This document shows positions 5,662 to 7,573 of a stretch of 7,573 nucleotides of DNA, in pieces. Positions within the stretch are counted from its first letter, which is position 1, and every line of letters begins with the position of its first letter. Where the stretch lies: contig CAMOTT010000098.1 in the NCBI GenBank assembly GCA_946626015.1, positions 1 through 7,573 on the forward strand, written 5' to 3'. The translations under genes and the position numbers were made by a program. The notes under the pieces are model-generated. The model saw nothing but the letters and a program-made list of their open reading frames with translations. It ran no database searches and had not been told where the DNA came from. The DNA is from an uncultured Clostridia bacterium. Its GTDB lineage: Bacteria; Bacillota; Clostridia; Oscillospirales; Acutalibacteraceae.

Positions 5662-6210
5662 ATGAAAAAAAGATTTATCATTATCACGGCGGCAGTGCTC
5701 CTGCTGCTTTCCGGATGCGCAAAAAACAGCGTTACGGATGAGACCTCGGCTACCTCCGGGGCGCCCTCCGATGTTTCTACGGAGCAAACCGTTACCGAGC
5801 CGGTAACGAAAACCGGGGAACAGGAAAGTACAGCGCCCTCAAAGAGCAGTCAGTCGGTGGAAAAGGCGACCGCCCCGGCAAACTCAAAGCCTGCAGCCTC
5901 TGCCAAAGAGCAAAGCACTACTGCAAAGGCGGCTGAAAATGCGACCTCTGCAACCGGAGCTTCAAAAGCCGGCACAACAAGGGCTGCCGCTTCAACTACC
6001 AAGCCTTCGACTACCAAGCCTTCATCTGCGGCCGCAGCGACCACTACGCAGCGTTCCGGGAGCTCATCCGCAGCCACAAACACCACCGCTCCTTCCACAT
6101 CCACCTCACCCACAGCATCAACCTCATCCGCAGCTCATGATAATATTACGCTGCCCACGACCGACAACAACAAAAACAAATATGAGCTGCCCATTATCCC
6201 ATTGAATTAA
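5662..6210 (+). CDS. Ser/Thr/Ala-rich lipoprotein
   Basis: This 182-residue product has a short lipoprotein signal, MKKRFIIITAAVLLLLSGC, with lipobox L16-S-G-C19. The rest (residues 20-168) is low-complexity Ser, Thr, Ala, Pro and Lys, including a TTKPS motif twice from an imperfect DNA tandem repeat at 5995-6023. It ends in a conserved-looking tail, KYELPIIPLN. No catalytic domain is visible; the composition is that of an extended wall-spanning stalk. The ATG at 5662 is chosen over an in-frame TTG at 5650 because it gives a standard signal peptide, though the ribosome site is weak (only GAG near 5648-5650). It is followed after 12 bases by the Big_2 gene, so the two form an operon. It probably acts as a surface spacer or partner for that protein; the role is unknown. 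Confidence 0.75.
   Translation: MKKRFIIITAAVLLLLSGCAKNSVTDETSATSGAPSDVSTEQTVTEPVTKTGEQESTAPSKSSQSVEKATAPANSKPAASAKEQSTTAKAAENATSATGASKAGTTRAAASTTKPSTTKPSSAAAATTTQRSGSSSAATNTTAPSTSTSPTASTSSAAHDNITLPTTDNNKNKYELPIIPLN
5995..6023 (+). repeat. 15-bp-period tandem repeat in lipoprotein gene
   Basis: ACTACCAAGCCTTC occurs at 5995-6008 and again at 6010-6023, separated by one base, giving the in-frame repeat TTKPS-TTKPS. Such in-frame repeats let the length of the stalk region vary by slippage. Confidence 0.6.
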
Positions 6211-6222
6211 GGAGGAATAACC

Positions 6223-6666
6223 ATGAAAAAAATGTTTGCATTTGTTGCCGTATTGCTTGTGCTTACAGCTTTCAGTATAACGATGTTCGTACACGCCGGC
6301 GATATGCCCGTTATCCCGCTGACTGGCGCTTCCAAGCCATCTGAAAGTATTTCCGAGGTCAGCAGTGATTATGAGGTGCCGATAGACACCACGACAGCTC
6401 CGTTGAGGATCAGCGAAAGAACCCTTAAAATGACTTATAAATCCACCGACTACCTGACCGCCAGCGCAAAAGTCAAATGGTCAAGCAGCGATACGGATGT
6501 TGTCACCGTTGACGAAAGCGGCAACCTGACCGCTGTTGGCAGAGGCGAAGCGACCATCACCGCCACAACAAGGGACGGCAGAACCGCCACCTGTGAGGTA
6601 ACTGTGCGTTATACTTTTGTGCAGGTGCTTATCCTTATCTTCCTGTTCGGATGGATCTGGTATTAA
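6223..6666 (+). CDS. Secreted/membrane-tethered single Big_2 (Ig-like) protein
   Basis: The 147-residue protein has a signal peptide (residues 1-25, ending near FVHA), a short Ser-rich linker (35-58), and one bacterial Ig-like Big_2 domain (about 60-129). The Big_2 hallmarks are visible: KWSSSDTDVVTVDESGNLTA, then VGRGEATITATT and CEVTV. A hydrophobic C-terminus, FVQVLILIFLFGWIWY (132-147), follows directly and has no basic tail, an unusually short end anchor. Big_2 domains usually serve adhesion or as surface modules. The ribosome site GGAGG (6211-6215) lies 7 bases before the ATG and overlaps the end of the lipoprotein gene's context, so the genes are co-transcribed. The mature N-terminus GDMPVIPLT echoes the upstream protein's ELPIIPLN tail. 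The transcript ends at the terminator 17 bases downstream. Confidence 0.8.
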   Translation: MKKMFAFVAVLLVLTAFSITMFVHAGDMPVIPLTGASKPSESISEVSSDYEVPIDTTTAPLRISERTLKMTYKSTDYLTASAKVKWSSSDTDVVTVDESGNLTAVGRGEATITATTRDGRTATCEVTVRYTFVQVLILIFLFGWIWY

Positions 6667-6683
6667 ATCAAATATCAAAAAGC

Positions 6684-6727
6684 GAGCCTGTAAGCGCTCC
6701 GAAAGGAATGCTCACAGGCTCTTTTTT
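6684..6727. terminator. Convergent bidirectional terminator
   Basis: GAGCCTGT (6684-6691) pairs perfectly with ACAGGCTC (6714-6721), with inner AGC/GCT pairing, followed by six T's (6722-6727) and preceded by an A run (6677-6681). It ends the lipoprotein/Big_2 operon and also serves the convergent hydrolase gene, whose stop lies 40 bases to the right. Confidence 0.85.
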
Positions 6728-6766
6728 GCCTCTTTAAAAGTTTATCAATTTTGTTTCAACTCAAAC

Positions 6767-7573
6767 TCATCTGCTCAGCAGAAGCCTGATCACAGCCGTT
6801 ATATAGTTGATCAAGGCGCGCAGAGCGGTGAACACTGTCTTTTGCGGCGCTGTGTCCCCATCCCTTATTTGGGCGCCGGAGGGGTTGCAGTTTTCCTCCG
6901 TCATCGGGAACACGTTATACTGCCCTCCGCTTTCCATAACCATAAACCGCGGGTAGTCCGGGTCGCTGTTCACGTTAAAGCCCGGCACTCGGCAGATGGC
7001 GTTCAGCAGCGGATGCAGGCTGTTCCAAAAGGAGTTGTGTTTATAATTCTTGATGTACCATGTGGTGTCCTTGAGCAGCGCCGTTGAGTCGTCCACCTGC
7101 TTATCCGGGGAAATATAAGCCGGATCGGCCTCGGCAAGATAACTGCCGCCCAGATCAGCGTCGCAGTCGCTGACCGTCGCGCCGAAGGATTGTTTTTTCA
7201 GCCCGGTAAGACCATCGGACAGGCTGCGCGCCGACTCATCCATGGGGTAGGCGGTAAAGCCGTATTTGCAGACAGCGGCAACCTGAACCGACGCCTGCCG
7301 CATTTCATTTATTACCGTTTCGCTGTTGAGCTGAACTTCTGCGCGGTAACGGTCGATCTTTTCGATGAGCTTTTCGTATTTCTCCCTGTCGCCCTCTCCC
7401 CCGAAAATATAGGCCTTTGCCTGCTCGAATTTTTCATTTACCATGCTCCAATATCCCGGACAGGAAGCAAAGGTGTCCTTGGTAAAGCGCAGTATGGCGG
7501 TATCGCGGATATGCTCGTAAATGTTTTGCGCAAGCCCTGCCGTGATCTCGATGCCGTAGGTTTCCCTGAGCAT
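6767..7573 (-). CDS. Lipase/esterase-like alpha/beta hydrolase, C-terminal part (runs off window)
   Basis: 268 codons are visible; the first one read here is an ATG exactly at the window edge and may well be internal. No GxSxG nucleophile is present, so the catalytic core must lie to the right. The visible part contains a charged helical stretch (residues 45-95), then FTAYPMDE, SFGATVSD and AYISPDKQVDDSTALLKDTTW, with YIKNYKH179 after it. This order (acid in a SPD...DSTAL loop, then KH near a WYIK strand) matches clostridial lipase-like alpha/beta hydrolases, with an Asp at 161 or 162 and His179 as candidate triad members. The C-terminus ends in an amphipathic hydrophobic helix (LRALINYITAVIRLLLSR) that could bind a membrane. 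The family call is moderate because the diagnostic half is missing. Confidence 0.55.
   Translation of the reverse strand: MLRETYGIEITAGLAQNIYEHIRDTAILRFTKDTFASCPGYWSMVNEKFEQAKAYIFGGEGDREKYEKLIEKIDRYRAEVQLNSETVINEMRQASVQVAAVCKYGFTAYPMDESARSLSDGLTGLKKQSFGATVSDCDADLGGSYLAEADPAYISPDKQVDDSTALLKDTTWYIKNYKHNSFWNSLHPLLNAICRVPGFNVNSDPDYPRFMVMESGGQYNVFPMTEENCNPSGAQIRDGDTAPQKTVFTALRALINYITAVIRLLLSR

Noticed and set aside
1..7573. CRISPR array, tRNA/rRNA, toxin-antitoxin or phage module
   Set aside because: No regularly spaced repeats, no RNA gene signatures and no paired small toxin/antitoxin frames were seen on either strand.

Overview
The window looks like a chromosomal segment of a spore-forming member of the Clostridia, probably of the Oscillospiraceae/Ruminococcaceae type. 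This rests on protein style: a CotF-like clostridial spore-coat protein, a radical SAM protein of a clostridial type, Thr/Ser-rich lipoproteins, a single-domain Big_2 protein ending in FGWIWY, and short 'KPEL...EDIITxSG' peptides. The taxonomic call is inference; no rRNA or tRNA gene is present.

Layout. Positions 1-84 (minus) hold the first 28 codons of an insertion-sequence transposase that runs off the left edge, with its promoter at 134-163. Right next to it, 212-358 (plus) encodes an intact 48-residue peptide, closed by a bidirectional terminator at 387-421. Then come three minus-strand transcription units: a CotF-like ferritin-fold protein (420-872), a secondary alpha/beta hydrolase (1019-2023), and a radical SAM protein (2180-3271) preceded by a tiny frame-disrupted ORF (3282-3393). 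The last unit has a perfect TTGACA-N17-TATAAT promoter with a 22-bp palindrome laid over the -10 box, which looks like a repressor operator. The divergent gap 3400-3729 carries a perfect 20-bp-stem hairpin, an 11-bp tandem duplication and the promoter of the plus-strand HAD-type lipoprotein phosphatase (3730-5286).

From 5357 a consensus promoter reads into a second, dead copy of the 48-residue peptide gene (stop at codon 9 plus a 1-base insertion), then into a Ser/Thr/Ala-rich lipoprotein (5662-6210) and a secreted/anchored Big_2 protein (6223-6666). A convergent terminator (6684-6727) separates these from the C-terminal part of a lipase-like alpha/beta hydrolase on the minus strand (6767 to the right edge).

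How it fits together. Much of the plus-strand content faces the cell surface (two lipoproteins and a membrane-tethered Ig-like protein). The hydrolases and the HAD phosphatase suggest scavenging or envelope functions. No complete defence system, CRISPR array or biosynthetic cluster is visible. The most interesting threads are the duplicated short-peptide gene, with one live and one dead copy, and the operator-controlled radical SAM gene whose upstream mini-ORF is interrupted exactly at a UUU-UGA site. A functional link between the peptides and the radical SAM enzyme is speculation.
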